A stretch of 64,000 nt of DNA from Dolomedes plantarius (taxonomy: Eukaryota > Arthropoda > Arachnida > Araneae > Dolomedidae), in NCBI GenBank assembly GCA_907164885.2, contig OU015490.1, positions 232,660,241-232,724,240 on the forward strand, in the 5' to 3' direction. Made by a program: the position numbers and the translations under genes. Below the pieces are notes generated by a model. That model saw nothing but the letters and a program-made list of their open reading frames with translations. It searched no databases and was not told where the DNA came from. Positions 36,791 through 48,338 of the stretch are shown one piece after another. Position 1 is the stretch's first letter. Each line of letters opens with the position of its first letter.

Positions 36791-37750
36791 GTTATAAAAA
36801 TCTGGTTATTGCATTCAAGAGAGGAATGTGGATAGTTTAGAAAAGAAAATGAAAAGGAACTTATATAAAGATATGAACATTTATAATGACAAAAGAGGCA
36901 ACCAAAAAAAATGAAGTAAATTATTATCTAATGTCCCTTTAATGTCCAGTTTAGATCCACATACAATGAAAAAAATAATATTTCGTTCTTTTTTTATTAT
37001 GCCTTTGCCACCTTTAAAAGTTACATAAATATTTTATTAAGGGAATTTGTTTTAAAATGATGAAATACCTAAATTTCAGAGGAAAATAAATAATTTGAAT
37101 ATCATTCAAGTTAAAATCAAATATCTGAATGGAATTCAAGTCACTTCTAAAGAGGGTATTAGATCTAGCTTATATAGTTACGCTTTAAAATTAATACTTG
37201 AAAACATGTTGCCAATCTTCCAAGATTATATTCATACGGTTCTACTTTTAGCATTAAAGTATATGAATAGTTAAATCTTGCTCAATATTTGTTCATGAAT
37301 AACAATTTTAAATTTTAAAGTGCATTTGCCTGTAGTTATATATAAATATATTATTTTCCTAAATACTATAGAAAACTGATTAAATGCGTCTTTAAGCTTA
37401 AGATTTCGAAATAAGTATTTTGAAAGGCATTGAAATTCTTCTTATATAAACTATAGAATAATAAGGTGCTAATGCCTTAGTCCAATTTTGTTTAACGCTA
37501 ATAAACGTTTTTACAAGAAAAGCGTATTTTTCTAAACAATATTTAAAAATTGCCCGAAATATATTGCATATATCTCTAGCTCTTTCATACAGAATTTAAT
37601 ATTAAATATATTAAAACTTCATTGTTACGTTTCTTTTGTCACTCCCTCCATGATCCTAAACATGTATAATTCAAATACTTGAAGAGTGAATATTGAAACT
37701 TATGTTTCGTACATTGTAAAGCATCAAACAAAATGCAATAAAATCCTTAC

Positions 37751-37803
37751 TTTTTGTAATGAAATCCGAGAGCTCCAAGAGAGAGAACTAGATGTCGCAA
37801 ACT
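37751..37803 (-). other. Untranslated first exon (predicted)
   Basis: Fifty-three bases from the Inr A to the donor AAAAA|GTAAGG. It contains no ATG, so translation would begin in the next exon. It includes a CT-rich stretch TTCTCTCTCTTGG. Confidence 0.5.
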
Positions 37804-37837
37804 GATGGCCATATCACATTACGAACCAGCTTTTATA
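37800..37837 (-). promoter_or_regulatory. TATA box plus initiator
   Basis: On the minus strand TATAAAA (37837-37831) is followed by the arthropod initiator TCAGTT (37805-37800), with the A 34 bp from the first T of the TATA box. A clean splice donor follows 53 bp downstream. No other minus-strand gene lies between here and the secreted-protein exon, so I assign the promoter to it. Confidence 0.55.
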
Positions 37838-38718
37838 CCTGACTTTAGAAGCGAGGAAATAATTCGATTTCAAAGTAATATTTCCTACACATAATCCTCT
37901 GGCGCACTTCAGTAATCCATTACCCTTTGTAGACTTCCTTGCAGGATATTTTTCCTCCCGTTCTGGATGTCCTATATACTTTTGAGGATGTAAAAATGCC
38001 AAAAAGTCTGTTATCTTTCCGGAGAAATGTATCAGGATAGGGATTATGGTATTTATAAGCCATCTTCTCACGTGCACAAAGATATTTATTTCCCCCGGAC
38101 GATTGCGTCAGCATAATCCAGCATAAATATTCATGGCGACAATCGAAGATTTATGTTCAATTTCATAATGAAATAGTAGTGTTTAAACAGACTTATTTGT
38201 GTTCCAAGGGGAAATAAATTATTAGAGACTAATCCAAATTAATTCTGAATATAATCATTTATAGCAGTGAAGACCTTGATTGAATAATTCATTAATCGAT
38301 AGTTAAAGCAAAGTTTCTAATCTTAGAAAAGAATCTGAATTAGTTTCATTCCTAAAAGGGTAAATCTGACGTGAATTAAATCCATTTTTATGGATAATTA
38401 TTATTAACAGAAGCTACTTAAATATTATAATCAGTAGATATATCTTTACATGGGTAGGAGAGGAAAACAAACACTCCCAGGTGAGTAATCAAGCAGAAAT
38501 TTTTTTAAATTGCAAGCGTGAAATTTGAAGTCTCAAGTTCAAGTTTATGATAAACTCTATGCATCATAAACTCTGTACATCTGTAATTCAAAACAGCAGA
38601 AACAAGGCACAATAAGGATATATTTATGAGAATTCGGTACCTTCGGTTAGTTGGGTGTATAAATTATACATATTTTTGAGACTGTATATCCAAAAACCTT
38701 CCATTTAGTGCTTTCAGG
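37838..38718. other. Upstream region of the secreted-protein gene
   Basis: No coding seen. Unlike most of the window, the 260 bp nearest the TATA box is free of repeats and microsatellites, and it is a sensible place for control elements. Confidence 0.35.
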
Positions 38719-38720
38719 TA

Positions 38721-39385
38721 ACAAGGGACCTTCAACCCCTATAAAGTTTTCAATATGTTACTCTACATACAAAATGAGAATAATTAACAATATTTTTTTC
38801 TAGATTGAAGTCACTTAGAATTCTCAAAAAAGTATTTTGTGGAAGAATAGGACATGTTTTCAAAAAATTCTTCAAAAATGCTAGAAATTTTCAAAATGTT
38901 CCATGCGCATTCGTTTCCTAGTAATTTCTTCCAAATTTCTCAGGATTGTTTAAGGAAGTGTTTTTCACAAAACTGTGCATAGTTCTTTAAAACCCCAAAT
39001 ATTTTTCAAATTTATAGACCATGAAATAAAGTAAAAACATATAAAAACGTAAAAAAATAACAGGCAGAATTTAAAAAATATTATTTAAAACTTTAGATTC
39101 TTACAAAAAAATTCAATGCACAATTATGTTTAGATACAAATGGTAAACTTATAATAAAATATTTAAGGTTTTAAATAATATGGAATGAGCATGGAGCATT
39201 TTGAAAAATGCTAACATTTTTGAAAATTTTTTGAGAAACAGGCATGTTTCTGCTAAAAAATATCCTCATTTTGAATCCTAAGGGTCTTGTATGCAGTAAA
39301 AAAGAATATTAATCCTTCTTATTATATATATCAGGTAAAAAATTGAAAATTAAAAAAATTCGAGGTCGATGATCCGTTGTCCCCT
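38721..39385. mobile_element. TA-flanked MITE, 'AAGGGGACAA' family
   Basis: Left end ACAAGGGACCTTCAAC, reverse-complemented right end AGGGGACAACGGATC, TA on both sides. The right half matches the fragment at 29512-29692. Confidence 0.6.
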
Positions 39386-39865
39386 TAATTTTTTTTTCTT
39401 TTATGGGGGGGGGGGGGCTGATGAAAAGATGTCGTAATTGATCCTACATAAGGGTATGGTGGACATTACACAGCGATGATTTTTGAAATTTTTACCTCAG
39501 ATATATGAAATTTTGCATATATATTCATTAAAGTATAACTATATTTAACACCTTATAAAATTTTATAAATATTCTTTTTAATTTATATTTTTTAAAAAAT
39601 GAAATTTTTGTTTTTTTAAATGCTCCTTGCGATTCAATTTTTAACTTCCACCCTTAATTTCGCATTTATATTGCTTATAAATACATTTTGAACAGAGTTA
39701 TGTATTACTTTGTACTTTTGTTGAATAATTAATTTTTAGGAAATATTTTTATACTTGAACTCTGAATTTTCGTGAAAATTTTGTACTTTTCTACACTTAA
39801 GTTAATCTTTGATAATCTGAATGATGTCGAAACATAAAATAGATACATAACTTTATTTTGATGTA

Positions 39866-40638
39866 CAAGGTGCGACCATAAAGTAACCGGACAATTTTTT
39901 TATAAACAAGAAAATTAATACTCACCTTCAAATAAATTTATCTCCTTCAAAACAATCGCCAAAGGAGTCTATACAGTTTTTCCAACGTTTCTTCAAGTCA
40001 TCGAAACACTGTTTATAGGCGTTGGAACAAACCGTTCTCAAAATACGCGTAACATTTGATTTAATATCCGAGACCTTTTCAAATCTCTTTCCTTTCATGA
40101 ATTTTGTATTTTTTTTTTATTACAAAGGACTTATCCACTACGAATTTGTTCCGGAAAATCAAACAATTAATCAGTATTTTTACAAGGAGGTGCTTTTTCG
40201 ATTAAGAAACAGGATAAGGCGAGTTAGGAAGGAACTGTTTGATTCTGGGCAATGGTTTCTTTTACACGATAATGCTAGGACCATACAGCAATTTCTGTAC
40301 AACAATATCTTGCTAAGCATTTAATTGCAGTGATAAATCACCCACCATATTCTCCCGACTTATCGTCAGCTGATTTTTTTCCTTTTTCCGTAGATTAAGA
40401 TGGCCATGAAAGGACAGAGATTTTAAAACGTCTCGGATATTAAATCAAATGTTACGCGTATTTTGCGAACGGTTAGTTCCAAAGACTATAAACAGTCTTT
40501 CGATGACTTGAAGAAACGTTGGAAAATTTGTATTGACTTCTTTGGTGATTATTTTGAAGGAGATAAATTTATTTGAAGGTGAGTATTATTTTTCTTTTAT
40601 ATAAAAAAAATGTCCGGTTACTTTATGGGTGCACTTTG
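39866..40638 (+). mobile_element. Palindromic mariner remnant with 209-bp inverted arms
   Basis: Termini CAAGGTGCGACCATAAAGTA and, reverse-complemented, CAAAGTGCACCCATAAAGTA sit between TA dinucleotides. Unlike a normal mariner, the inverted match continues for 209 bp on each side (39866-40074 against 40430-40638). The left arm is therefore an inverted copy of the transposase 3' end, and the true 5' end has been lost. Confidence 0.88.
40085..40610 (+). pseudogene. Mariner transposase, internal and C-terminal remnant
   Basis: Recognisable pieces are KGLIHYEFVPENQTIN, RRVRKELFDSGQWFLLHDNA (second catalytic Asp), a diverged YSPDLSSADFF box (third Asp, DD34D type) and the C-terminal DDLKKRWKICIDFFGDYFEG. 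Stops and frame changes separate them. The first catalytic Asp and helix-turn-helix are gone. A second, inverted copy of the C-terminal coding lies in the left arm. Confidence 0.8.
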
Positions 40639-41078
40639 TATTACAGGAGTCTTTATTATAAATTTTATAAAATTTCGTCAAAAGTTATGACACAAGGAGT
40701 ATTTCAAATACTTGCAAATTTGGAAATTACTCATTTTGAGAAAAAGTCATTTAAAAGATCTTTTTCCACCTACCTTTAATACAAACTTTTCAAAAGCTAC
40801 CAAGTTTTCATTTTACTTTTCACCACACATTTTAAATGCATTTTATTCCAATATTTACATATTTTTTAAATATTAATATCCAAAAATATTTCAAATTTTG
40901 TTCGATTTTTGATAATTTAAAAGTCCACCATCCCCTAAAAGCAAAAATAAAATTCATGTTTTGCCATATATAATAGAAATTCTCCCCAACCCTACTTCCT
41001 AAGGCGAGAAAAACAGGGACGTTAGCTAAACGAAGCTATAACGATTATTATGTTCCATGATGTATTTAGTTATTATTA

Positions 41079-42482
41079 CACTGCTGGCCACCCAAATTGC
41101 AACACCAAGAAAGACAAGAGATATCACAACAAAATTTATTTTGTAGATAACATGTTGACCAAGTATCAAATGATTAAATTTATAGACTTCTGTGAAGTGT
41201 GGTTCCTGCCAAAATCAGTAGCCAGAGTAGCCGCCATTGTTGGAGATCACCGCTGCCACACGCCTCGGCATTGATTCAAAGAGACTTTGGATGAGTTCTT
41301 GGGGCACAGCAGACCAAGCAGCTTCCACACGTTGCCAAAGTTGATCTGCTGTGGCAGCTGGGGATGGAATCTGGGTCAATCGTAGAGCAACCATGGACCA
41401 CATGTTTTCTATCGGCGAAAGATCCGGAGAGCGAGGCGGCCAGGGAAGCAATTCAATCTGGCGATTGACGAAGAACCGTGTGCCACGTGTGGTCGCGCAT
41501 TATCCTGTTGAAATATGGCTGTGGGCAAGCCCTGAAGGTAAGGAAGGACAACTGGCTCCAACACCTCAGATATGTAGCGCTGGCTGTTTAAAGTACCGGC
41601 AACGCGTACTAGAGGTGTGCGAGAGTGATATCCAATACCGCCCCATACCATAATACCCGGTGCAGGACCAGTGTGGCGGTGCATAACGCAGCTGTTCAGC
41701 ATCCTCTCTTCACGGTGTCTCCAGACTCGAATGCGACCATCGTGGTGTTGCAGACAGAAGCGTGACTCGTCAGTAAAGACAATTTCATTCCATTCTGCCG
41801 TCCACATCCTTCTGTCATCGCACCATTGGCGGCGGAGACGTCTGTGGTTCTACTTCAAGGGTATACAAAGCAATGGACGTCTTGCGGACAGACCACTCTC
41901 CTGTAAACGGCGTCGAATGGTACGCGCAGACACTGGATGATGCGTTACAGACTGCATGTGCTGTTCTATGGTTCGTGATGCGTGACTGAGCGATCCGTGA
42001 CTGCCATGCGCACAATTTGCCTGTCATCACGTGAAGTGGTGCGCTGAGGTGGATGCGATCGAACACGCCGGTCCGTCGTACCTTCCTGCATCCAACGATC
42101 ACATATCCGCATTACAGTTGTTTGGTTTCGTCCAACACGACTACCGATTTCCCTGAAAGATAATCCACAATCTCGGTAGGCCACTATCCTTCCTCTGTCG
42201 AACTCGGACACTTGATCAAAAGATGATCGCTGTTTTCGAAGAGGCATAATTGATCTTTTTTTTTTTGAAAATACCACAAGAAAAACACGATTGCCGAACT
42301 TTAAATCGTCGAAATCTCCGAGCCTTAAATAGCGGTTTGAAGTGACGCCACAGGCGCGCGTGATGTGCGTCTGAGCTGAAATTCTAATCATTTGCATATC
42401 TCACCTCCGCTAATGCATGTTGTAAATTTCATGTTATTTGCATGTTTCCTTCAGGGTGTTGCATTTACAGTGGCCAGCAGTG
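41079..42482 (-). mobile_element. Tc1-like transposon (DD34E), copy 2
   Basis: Ends CACTGCTGGCCACCCAAATT and, reverse-complemented, CACTGCTGGCCACTGTAAAT; TA on both sides. Same family as 30808-32216, inverted relative to it. Confidence 0.92.
41215..42247 (-). pseudogene. Tc1-like DD34E transposase, three lesions
   Basis: The frame begins MPLRKQRSSF (42247) and ends GGYSGY at 41215. Compared with the sister copy it has a 2-bp insertion after the codons for DRSVT (about 42006), a TAG where the sister has CAG just before NHRRLRR (about 41850), and a 10-bp deletion after QQDNARPHVA (about 41485). The total length, 1033 against 1041 nt, equals +2 and -10, so these are the only indels. The catalytic motifs TDESRF, QQDNARPH and SPDLSPIENMW are all present. 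Confidence 0.9.
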
Positions 42483-42484
42483 TA

Positions 42485-42850
42485 GTTAGGCGAGATATTG
42501 GTTACTTTAATTTTCATTGCTGCATCCGAGATATATTCTGGAAAATTACTTTAAATGCAAAATTATCTTATCTTAAAAAATGGCGGTAACAACGTAATGG
42601 AGTTGTAATGGTAAAAATAATAATAACCACATAATTCCATAATAGGGGAAAAAAGGGAAATGTTTTAGCATTTTGAAAAATGAACAGGATTAACCAAAAG
42701 TACTGTCATTAAAAGCTTTCTTTGTTCAGAACAAAGGCACCGCATCTCAAAACAATGAGGAATAATAAATTCTGATTTTTGTGTTCTGAATAAAAGAATG
42801 GGTTAATATACTCCTTTAATTACTTTAAAATAAGTATTCGGAGGTTGTAC
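42485..42850. other. Unassigned interval
   Basis: No feature recognised between the Tc1 copy and the Helitron. Confidence 0.4.
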
Positions 42851-43592
42851 TCTATATATATATAAAACAGTTCCGTAACTGACTGACTGACTGAAAGATA
42901 ACGCACAGACCAAACCGCAGGACTTCAAGGGCTGAAATTTTGCATGGTGATTCTTCATAAAGTGTAGTGGTGCACAAAGAAAGATTTTGAAAAATTCTTC
43001 TTAGATTTTTTTAAATTGAATTTTTATGCTGTTTTGTAACATTCGTTAAAGTTTGCATTTAAAATTATAATTTGAGGGTTATAAAATTTATATCATGAGA
43101 AAGATCATACAAATTTCTTCAAAATGAAATCTTTATCGAATCTTTACCTCCATTTTCTGATTTTTGGTGAATTTTTAAAGATTAATTTTTAGAATTTAAT
43201 TTATTAAATGCTGATCCCGTGGTTTCTTTTCTTTTTGTGTTACTCTAAATTAATTTTGCGTCACGTGCATAACAACGAAATGAATTGACAAAATAAATTT
43301 TAAAATGCAGTAAAAGATAAAATTTAACCACTAGACTAATTGAGATGGAAGTTTTTTAAGAATTTAATTCAAATTAGTGTGTTTTATGGATATTAAACAT
43401 ATAAATTAATTGCATACATTGACCGTTGTATTTAATTTAAATATTTTCGTCTGCATTATTTTGTCTATAAAAATATCCGTTACTTTTTTTTTTATAAATA
43501 TATTTTTCTGTCTTTTTTTACATTAATTCCATACATTGACCATTGCATTTAATTTGAATGTACTCCGTAGCGAAGCACGGGTATTCAGCTAG
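42851..43592 (+). mobile_element. Non-autonomous Helitron (family C), copy 4
   Basis: Begins TCTATATATATAAAACAG, has ACTGACTGACTGA near the start, and ends GGGTATTCAGCTAG before T. The 3' hairpin CCGT/ACGG lies in CCGTAGCGAAGCACGG. The base before the TC is C rather than A. Confidence 0.88.
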
Positions 43593-43745
43593 TTGAACAT
43601 AAATATGGAACATAATATCATTTGAATTACAGATTTTCCTTAGAATTCAAATCTATATAGCTAATTTTGAAAACCTGATGAATATAATTGTTTCCATGAA
43701 AACTGCATAGAACAGAAAAAGAAAATGTTTTGATGTAGATATTTA

Positions 43746-43748
<3 letters not shown>

Positions 43749-43785
<37 letters not shown>
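43749..43785. repeat. (TA)n array
   Basis: Pure TA of about 36 bp. Confidence 0.95.
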
Positions 43786-43788
<3 letters not shown>

Positions 43789-43802
43789 AATTTCTTTCAA
43801 GA

Positions 43803-44125
43803 GTTGTTGTTGTTGTTTCTAATGCTCCCTGCATGGAAGTATTCCAGACCATGTTCCTATAGCGGGCTGAAGGATACGGTTCCGGTTTTATAATGGCACC
43901 ACAAGGGTCGGAGTCTGATTCAGCCAGGTGCTACCTCAATTTTGACAAATCTTCCCTCCCTAGCACACACCCAGGGGCGCCATCTGGGGGATCGTACTCT
44001 CTCCATCAACTTTGAACTGATAGAGGTACTTTCCTGTCTGCGGATTTAATGGCACATGTCAGGATTCGATCCGAGCACCCTCAGTACAGAAAGCTGACGG
44101 GCAAACATTAGGCTACCTCAAGCCT
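43803..44125 (-). repeat. tRNA-derived SINE, family B copy 2
   Basis: Matches 8756-9107: (CAA)n tail seen as TTGTTGTTGTTG, and on the minus strand a TAGCCTA box A and GATCGAATCC box B. Confidence 0.78.
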
Positions 44126-44202
44126 TCTGTTTCAAGAGTGATTCATTTAAGTGGGAAAAAAGAAAAGAAAAATACAATAGATTTTCAGAATCCAACACTT
44201 AA

Positions 44203-44445
44203 CCCTTTGAGGGGAGCTGTTTGGAACAGTGCAAACGCCGAAATCAAGGTTTTTTTTACTTGCATTCAATGTATTCCAAATAAATGAACATAAAAATGGT
44301 TAATACTGCCATCTGTTATCAGTTTAAAGAAGTAAAAATATTTTGCAACCTTTAATTGGAAAACTTTTCAAGATTCTTTAGGTTAAAAAAAATCGGGTAA
44401 ATATCTGCACCGTGCAAACGGTGGAGGTTGTTGCCTCTGAGAGTG
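44203..44445. mobile_element. TTAA-flanked piggyBac-like MITE
   Basis: TTAA lies immediately outside each end (44199-44202, 44446-44449). Ends CCCTTTGAGGGGAGC and, reverse-complemented, CACTCTCAGAGGCAA are imperfect inverted repeats. The word GTGCAAACG occurs near both ends. No coding. Confidence 0.6.
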
Positions 44446-44449
44446 TTAA

Positions 44450-45035
44450 ATAAATGTCGAAACCATAAACCAACTTGCAGGAAAATGTCTTACAAACAAA
44501 TCAAAGAAATATTCCTTTCGTATCTGTTAAATGAGTAATTAAAGACATTATTAGAAGTAAACATGAAGAAAAAAAGAGTTGTAATCAAGAATAAAAGGTG
44601 GAAATACTCAATTCTTGAGATCGCTAGTGCACCTAGATTTGACGCAGTTGCAGCTTTCAGATTTGTTAAGGGACACAATTGCCTTGGTAAACATCTACAC
44701 CGAATAGGAATGAGACAATTGGCGATATAGTAACTTATATTGCGTTTTGTGTTTCTAGGGTACGGTGAGGGACGATGAACATTTAGCTGAATTATCCGGA
44801 GAGAACTTGAAGGTTTGGCATTGGCAGACCAGAGAATTGTTATAATCAACTCCAAATTTTTCGATTTTTTAATTGCAACTATGTATTTTGTTCTCTTTTT
44901 TGCGTTCTTTCTATTTGTTGTTTGCTCCAACTTCATCCATCATTTTTTGAGAAATATGTGGGCCAACAGATTATAACCATGCACCTTTACAGTAAAAAAT
45001 GCTTTACTATAATGGTTTGATATATTATTTCATAA
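44450..45035. other. Unassigned interval
   Basis: A 148-codon minus-strand frame (44490-44936) is open but has no recognised domain, signal or homologous feel, and its composition is like the surrounding DNA. Confidence 0.35.
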
Positions 45036-45325
45036 GGTGCTGGCCCAGTTGGCAAGAGCAGCGGGCCAGTGATCTGAACGTCCCTAGTTCGATTCTCATC
45101 GCTGCAAATCCATCGCCGTGTTCACTAATGGTGGCCGGGGCACATAAAATAGGGCGTGGCTGCAATGTCCTCCAAGTTCTCAAATTTACCTCTGGAGGTG
45201 CGGGGTCAAGTGTTCCGGTCTCGTCACTTAACTCGGTTCAAAAAAACGGGAACGGTCATTTAGCCCAGTGGGACTCCGACCCTTGTGGTGCTAATTCAAA
45301 ACAGGAGCCGCATCTTCAGCGCCCG
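45036..45325 (+). repeat. tRNA-derived SINE, family A copy 2
   Basis: Box A TGGCCCAGTTGG (45041-45052) and a perfect box B GTTCGATTC (45087-45095). The body matches copy 1 until GGAGCCGC, after which the expected tail is lost. Confidence 0.82.
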
Positions 45326-46944
45326 CTCTAGGGGAGGGCAACCCGAACGTTTGTCCGGGGCACCATTTTGGCTGTAAGTGTGAGAAATTTTTGATGTGTT
45401 AAATGCCCAATTAATAGAAAAATTCACACATCGATTTTTTCGTTCGCTAAAATTTTACAGTGCGTAGCATATTTATATTGTTTATGTATAAAAGCTAAAA
45501 ATATTTACAGTATTATTGAAAAATTAACGCAGAATTTGTAAAGGACGCTGCTTGAATTTGTTTGAACATGCATAGACTTGTTTATTACCTATAATTATAA
45601 AAGATCGGTTTTATTATACAATAGCACTATTCTTGCATGTATGCTGTTGCACGATTCTGTTGACATAAATGGGGTAGAATCAGCAGAGGAAATTTCAGCA
45701 GTATCTGCGCTTTTGGGTAAAAAAAGAAAGCCTAAGGAATGTACTGAGCTTAATTATAAAGTTAAATTTTGCCCCAAACCTTACTATGGCTTTAAGAATA
45801 TTGCTAACAATACCAATAACTGTAGCAAGTGGCGAAAGGAGTTTCTCTTAAGTTAAAATTAATTAAGAACTTTTTACGTTCGACTACTACATAAAATCGT
45901 GTTTAGGGTTTGGCCATTTTGGCAATTGAGCATGAAATTGCTGATCAAGTAAATTTAAAAGATGCAATAAAAAAGTTTGCAGAACTGAAAGTGTAGTATT
46001 TGTTCTCTCTTCGTCGGAAAACGCGATATTTAAAAACGTGTCATGAACGGATGGTTTAAAATAAATATGCAGATTTTTCAACTTTGAAGGCAGGACTGGA
46101 ATTACGATGCTCTCGCGTCACAGCCAATGGGGTTTGTACAAGTAAATACAACAAGTACTTAAGATGTACGTGTTTTTTTAGCGGATGAGGTTTTGTTTAA
46201 GCAGTAACTATTCTGCGTGTGAGTTGGGGCTTTCAGCCATTGTGTTAGTAGCTGCTTTCACAGCAAGTTTGATTTAAAGGTGCTTGCGACGAATTGTCGA
46301 GCCATTAAGCTTGTATCCCTTCTTTCTTCCTGTACCTATCCCAAGCTTTACCATTCAGTTTAAGTAGGTTTTTTCAAAATTAAATTAGGTTAATTTTCGC
46401 CCGTTCATGACACGCTTATCTGTATTCTTTTTTTGTTTAATGGTTAAGTTTTGTAAACATTTTTCTTCCAAGCTATTGGATCAAATCGATCCCCTTTTTT
46501 ACTATGTTTTTATGTAAAATAAGAAAAAAAAGGCATTTTAGTTAGCCTCATCAAGTCTACTTTCTTGTGAAAGGTTTTTTATTTCAGATAATTAGGTATG
46601 GGACAAGTTATGCTGTTTAATCCACCCAACAGAAAGTAAGAAAAAAAAGGTTTTTTTTGTGATTTTAGCGTAGTTGATGTTACCTTGTTTTATCTTCAAA
46701 ATAATGGCATTTTGACTGTTTGTGCTATAATACACATTTTCAATAGCATTTAAAAATGTAAAAAATTATATGGTTAGCAATTTGTGGCTAGGCATAGATA
46801 TTTCTTAATTAATTTCTACTGTTTTGTACTGCTTGATCATCAATGTTTCTTTCTAAATATATGCTTTTATTAAAATTTAAATAAAATTATTTGATTTTTA
46901 CTGAAAATAAAAAATATGTACCTATGTTTAATATATATATATTA
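45326..46944. other. Unassigned interval with one open frame
   Basis: A 92-codon frame (45578-45856) has a cleaner amino-acid mix than its surroundings (LLHDSVDINGVESAEEISAV, then a Lys/Cys-rich part) and could be an exon fragment of something, but I do not recognise it and no splice sites support it. The rest is AT-rich. Confidence 0.3.
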
Positions 46945-47075
46945 TTAAGGGGCGGCAATTTGTCTTATTGTCTGGGGCGACGTAACCGTTAGAGCAGGCG
47001 CTGCCCATAGTCTTAAGGACTTGATCTGATTTTGCTGTCAGTCAAGTGGCATAAGCAACAACAACAACAACATTA
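46945..47075 (+). repeat. SINE-like tail with (CAA)n
   Basis: Ends in AAGCAACAACAACAACA and contains GGGGCGGCAATTTGTC, which resembles the GGGAGGGCAACC region after the SINE at 45.3 kb. No Pol III boxes remain. Confidence 0.45.
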
Positions 47076-47748
47076 TTTCATAAGCAAATGCAGAATGACT
47101 CTTTACCAGTCAGTAACCTCTGTGCAAACAAGTGATCAATCAAGACTGAACTATTATCATCACTCTATTGTGTTCTGTCATTGATCATTATATATATTGT
47201 GTGCTCTCATCATAAATTACACATTATTGTGGGCTTTATTGTGTGCTGTGTGATCAATAAACACTCTGTGTTGAAATTGTCGCACTGATTTTATTATAAG
47301 ATACTGAAATTATTCTAGTGAATGCTTCTTAAGAGAGTTTAGTTTCTACAACGAGGCACGTTTTCGGGTAACTTATAAAGACACTTGAAAATAAGTACGA
47401 ACATTAACAGAAATTTGAAATAGTATGATTCACAGAACTAATTGGGAGTAACCGTGTTATTGCTTCTATTCTATTTGCCAAAAACAAGTTATACAGGGTT
47501 CCCACCTATATCCATTACACCCCCTTAACTTCTAAACGCTGACAGCTTAGGCCATAAAGTTTGTGTCTATGTATAGTAATAAAGCTATGCGCTACTCGAT
47601 GCGACAACTTACAACGCCATCTATATATATAAAACGCGTAGGTATGCGGCACAAAAATCGACGATATTTCTACACTCCGAATGGCAACGGCTGCCACTAC
47701 CAGATGTAAACATTAGCGGCTGTCCTCAATTTGCAACCGCGTGTCAAC

Positions 47749-47880
47749 ATGGATTTACGCACTGAAATCAGGAATGTTCGAAAGCGCGCTGCACGATCAA
47801 ATGAAAGTTGGGAACTGTCTCAAGAAAGAAAGCGAAGAAATAATTCATTAAGAGAGAGGCGTGAAAGAGAGCATAAATAA
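47749..47880 (+). other. Short Arg/Glu-rich open frame in a TIR element
   Basis: Forty-three codons reading MDLRTEIRNVRKRAARSNES and ending in REREHK then stop. The highly charged repeat is like the amino-terminal segment of some Helitron or retroelement proteins, but it is too short to assign and may be a captured fragment. Confidence 0.3.
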
Positions 47881-48304
47881 TCGCGAGGTTAGGCTTAACA
47901 ATCAACAACCAGTAATAGTTAATTTTCTACACTTTTTCCAGTACTTGAAGAATTTTTACTCCATTTTATAAGTGAAGAAATTTTCTCAACAATTTATTAT
48001 TTGATATGATTAAGTGTAGATATCTGAATTGTGCACAGTAATACATACAGAGAGTGATGTAATCAACACTATATTTTAAATTTTCCCCCAACAATTTCTT
48101 ATTTGTTGTAATGATAAAGTATTGATATCTTAATTTTGAAAAATAGTACATACAAAGAGGGATGTAATTTTTAAAATCATTGATGTTGGGTTTCTCAGTC
48201 TTATCTTGAACTCTGTTCTGACGTAATGGAAATTCACATTTTTTGATCACGATGTTCTAGAATCAGCCTTATAGACCCCTTAACAGCATATATTTATGAT
48301 GACT

Positions 48305-48338
<34 letters not shown>

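Larger units (their letters stand above)
33735..37750 (-). other. Presumed 5'-UTR intron of the secreted-protein gene
   Basis: On the minus strand a donor AAAAA|GTAAGG at 37750 pairs with the acceptor TTTTCCACAG|GCC at 33735, making an intron of about 4.0 kb. It holds two Helitron family C copies and a 150-bp tandem duplication, otherwise AT-rich sequence without genes. The donor and acceptor are good matches individually; their pairing is inferred. Confidence 0.5.
39451..40935. mobile_element. MITE split by a palindromic mariner
   Basis: Ends AGGGTATGGTGGACATTACA and, reverse-complemented, GGGGATGGTGGACTTTTAAA are flanked by TA. They resemble the termini of the MITE at 1205-1925 (GGGACAGTGGAC). 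Removing the nested 773-bp mariner leaves about 710 bp, the size of that relative. Confidence 0.6.

Noticed and set aside
44490..44936. 148-codon minus-strand frame
   Set aside because: No domain, no signal peptide, no splice or promoter context, and composition matches the surrounding DNA.
45578..45856. 92-codon frame as a host gene
   Set aside because: Composition is suggestive, but I recognise no domain and no exon structure supports it; kept only as a note in the interval.
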